Origin: an uncultured Alphaproteobacteria bacterium | Lineage (GTDB): Bacteria; Pseudomonadota; Alphaproteobacteria; Bin65 | DNA: 35,297 nt | NCBI GenBank assembly: GCA_947259335.1 | Contig: CAMYMQ010000139.1 | Span: forward strand, 1 to 35,297 | Direction of reading: 5' to 3' | In this document: positions 34,559 through 35,297 of the stretch, in pieces | How positions within the stretch are numbered: position 1 is the stretch's first letter | How the letters are laid out: each line of letters opens with the position of its first letter | The notes under the pieces: generated by a model | The model's database searches: none | What the model was told of the DNA's origin: nothing | What the model saw: only the letters and a program-made list of their open reading frames with translations | Position numbers and translations under genes: made by a program

Positions 34559-35176
34559 ATGGCGATCCCCTTCCGAACCTGTTTCGAATATCTCGCGGAT
34601 CGCTGGACCGACGAGCTCGTGGTCACGTCGGCCGGCAATACCGGCCAGATGTGGTGGGACGTGACCAAGAACGCCGAGCAGGTCTTCTATCTCGACGCGT
34701 CGATGAGTCTGTCCACCCTGTTCGCCTCGGGCATCGCCATGGGCATTCCCGAACGCCAGGTCTGGGCCTTCATGGGCGACGGCGCGTTCTGCATGAACCC
34801 GGGGATGCTGATGGTCGAGCGCGACCTCAACCTGCCCAACCTGACCCACTTTCTGGTCTCGAACAGGGTCTATGGCGCGACCTCCAACGCGCCCCTGCCC
34901 AACCAGGTCGAGAACGACTATGGCGCGGTCGCGCGCTCGATGGGCCTGTCGCGGGTGTTCACCTTCACGAGCCTCGACGAGCTCGATTCTGGGTTCGACG
35001 CGGTCTCGCGGCCTAACAAGGACGGGCACACCTTCGTCGTGCTCGAGGTCGAGCCGATCACGGGGCCCGATGCAAAGCTGGAAGTCATGCCGATCGACGG
35101 CCCGGAAATGAAGTTCCGGTTCGGTCGCTACGTCGAACGGACCACGGGAAAGAAGATCTTCAGCGACCAGATTTAA
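34559..35176 (+). CDS. TPP-dependent decarboxylase, diphosphate-binding subunit (sulfopyruvate decarboxylase beta-like)
   Basis: TPP motif GDGAFCMNPGMLMVERDLNLPNLTHFLVSN; follows the alpha-like subunit with a 2-bp gap. Confidence 0.87.
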   Translation: MAIPFRTCFEYLADRWTDELVVTSAGNTGQMWWDVTKNAEQVFYLDASMSLSTLFASGIAMGIPERQVWAFMGDGAFCMNPGMLMVERDLNLPNLTHFLVSNRVYGATSNAPLPNQVENDYGAVARSMGLSRVFTFTSLDELDSGFDAVSRPNKDGHTFVVLEVEPITGPDAKLEVMPIDGPEMKFRFGRYVERTTGKKIFSDQI

Positions 35177-35199
35177 CGGCTTCAAAAGGGAGAAGTGAG

Positions 35200-35297
35200 A
35201 TGAGGACATCAACACGCACAACCGGGGTGCGCCAGCTGGTCGGCGCCGGCCTCGCCGCCGCCGCCCTGGCCCTCGCCCCTGCGGCGCATGCGCAGGA
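35200..35297 (+). CDS. 5' end of a CDS with a Sec signal peptide (probable periplasmic protein), truncated by window end
   Basis: MRTSTRTTGVRQLVGAGLAAAALALAPAAHAQ..., with AAAAGGGAGAAG upstream; runs off the window. Confidence 0.75.
   Translation, partial: MRTSTRTTGVRQLVGAGLAAAALALAPAAHAQ

Overview
GC-rich (alphaproteobacterial-looking) chromosomal window, read from sequence only, with no database search. In order: (1) the end of an aromatic-ring-hydroxylating dioxygenase-type gene pair. (2) An RpoE/ChrR-type ECF sigma/anti-sigma pair plus SDR, facing an amine oxidase / DUF1365 / CFA-synthase-like methyltransferase / DUF3833 operon. Both transcription units start with the same TGATCC-N18-TAC promoter-like element, and the ChrR zinc motif is degenerate (HxxxCxxS). 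(3) A complete Liv-type ABC transporter operon with a Tat-type binding protein. (4) A signalling locus: an XRE/ScfR-like regulator, a single-domain response regulator, a small membrane protein and a sodium:solute-symporter/histidine-kinase fusion. The XRE regulator carries an internal segment that aligns without gaps to the HisKA (DHp) domain of the neighbouring kinase, including the phospho-acceptor His. This is the best candidate for an undescribed phosphorelay. (5) An accessory, stress-type island of small genes: anti-sigma-like mini proteins, Crp/Fnr regulator, DUF2383/PA2169-like, duplicated ribbon-helix-helix proteins, hemerythrin, DUF3309, CsbD and DUF1328, with many palindromes. (6) A catabolic region: LLM flavin oxidoreductase/TetR, isochorismatase-like hydrolase, TauD/GntR, TAXI-TRAP transporter, GMC oxidoreductase, and a split TPP-dependent decarboxylase of sulfopyruvate decarboxylase type. 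No tRNA, rRNA, CRISPR array, transposase or integrase was recognised.
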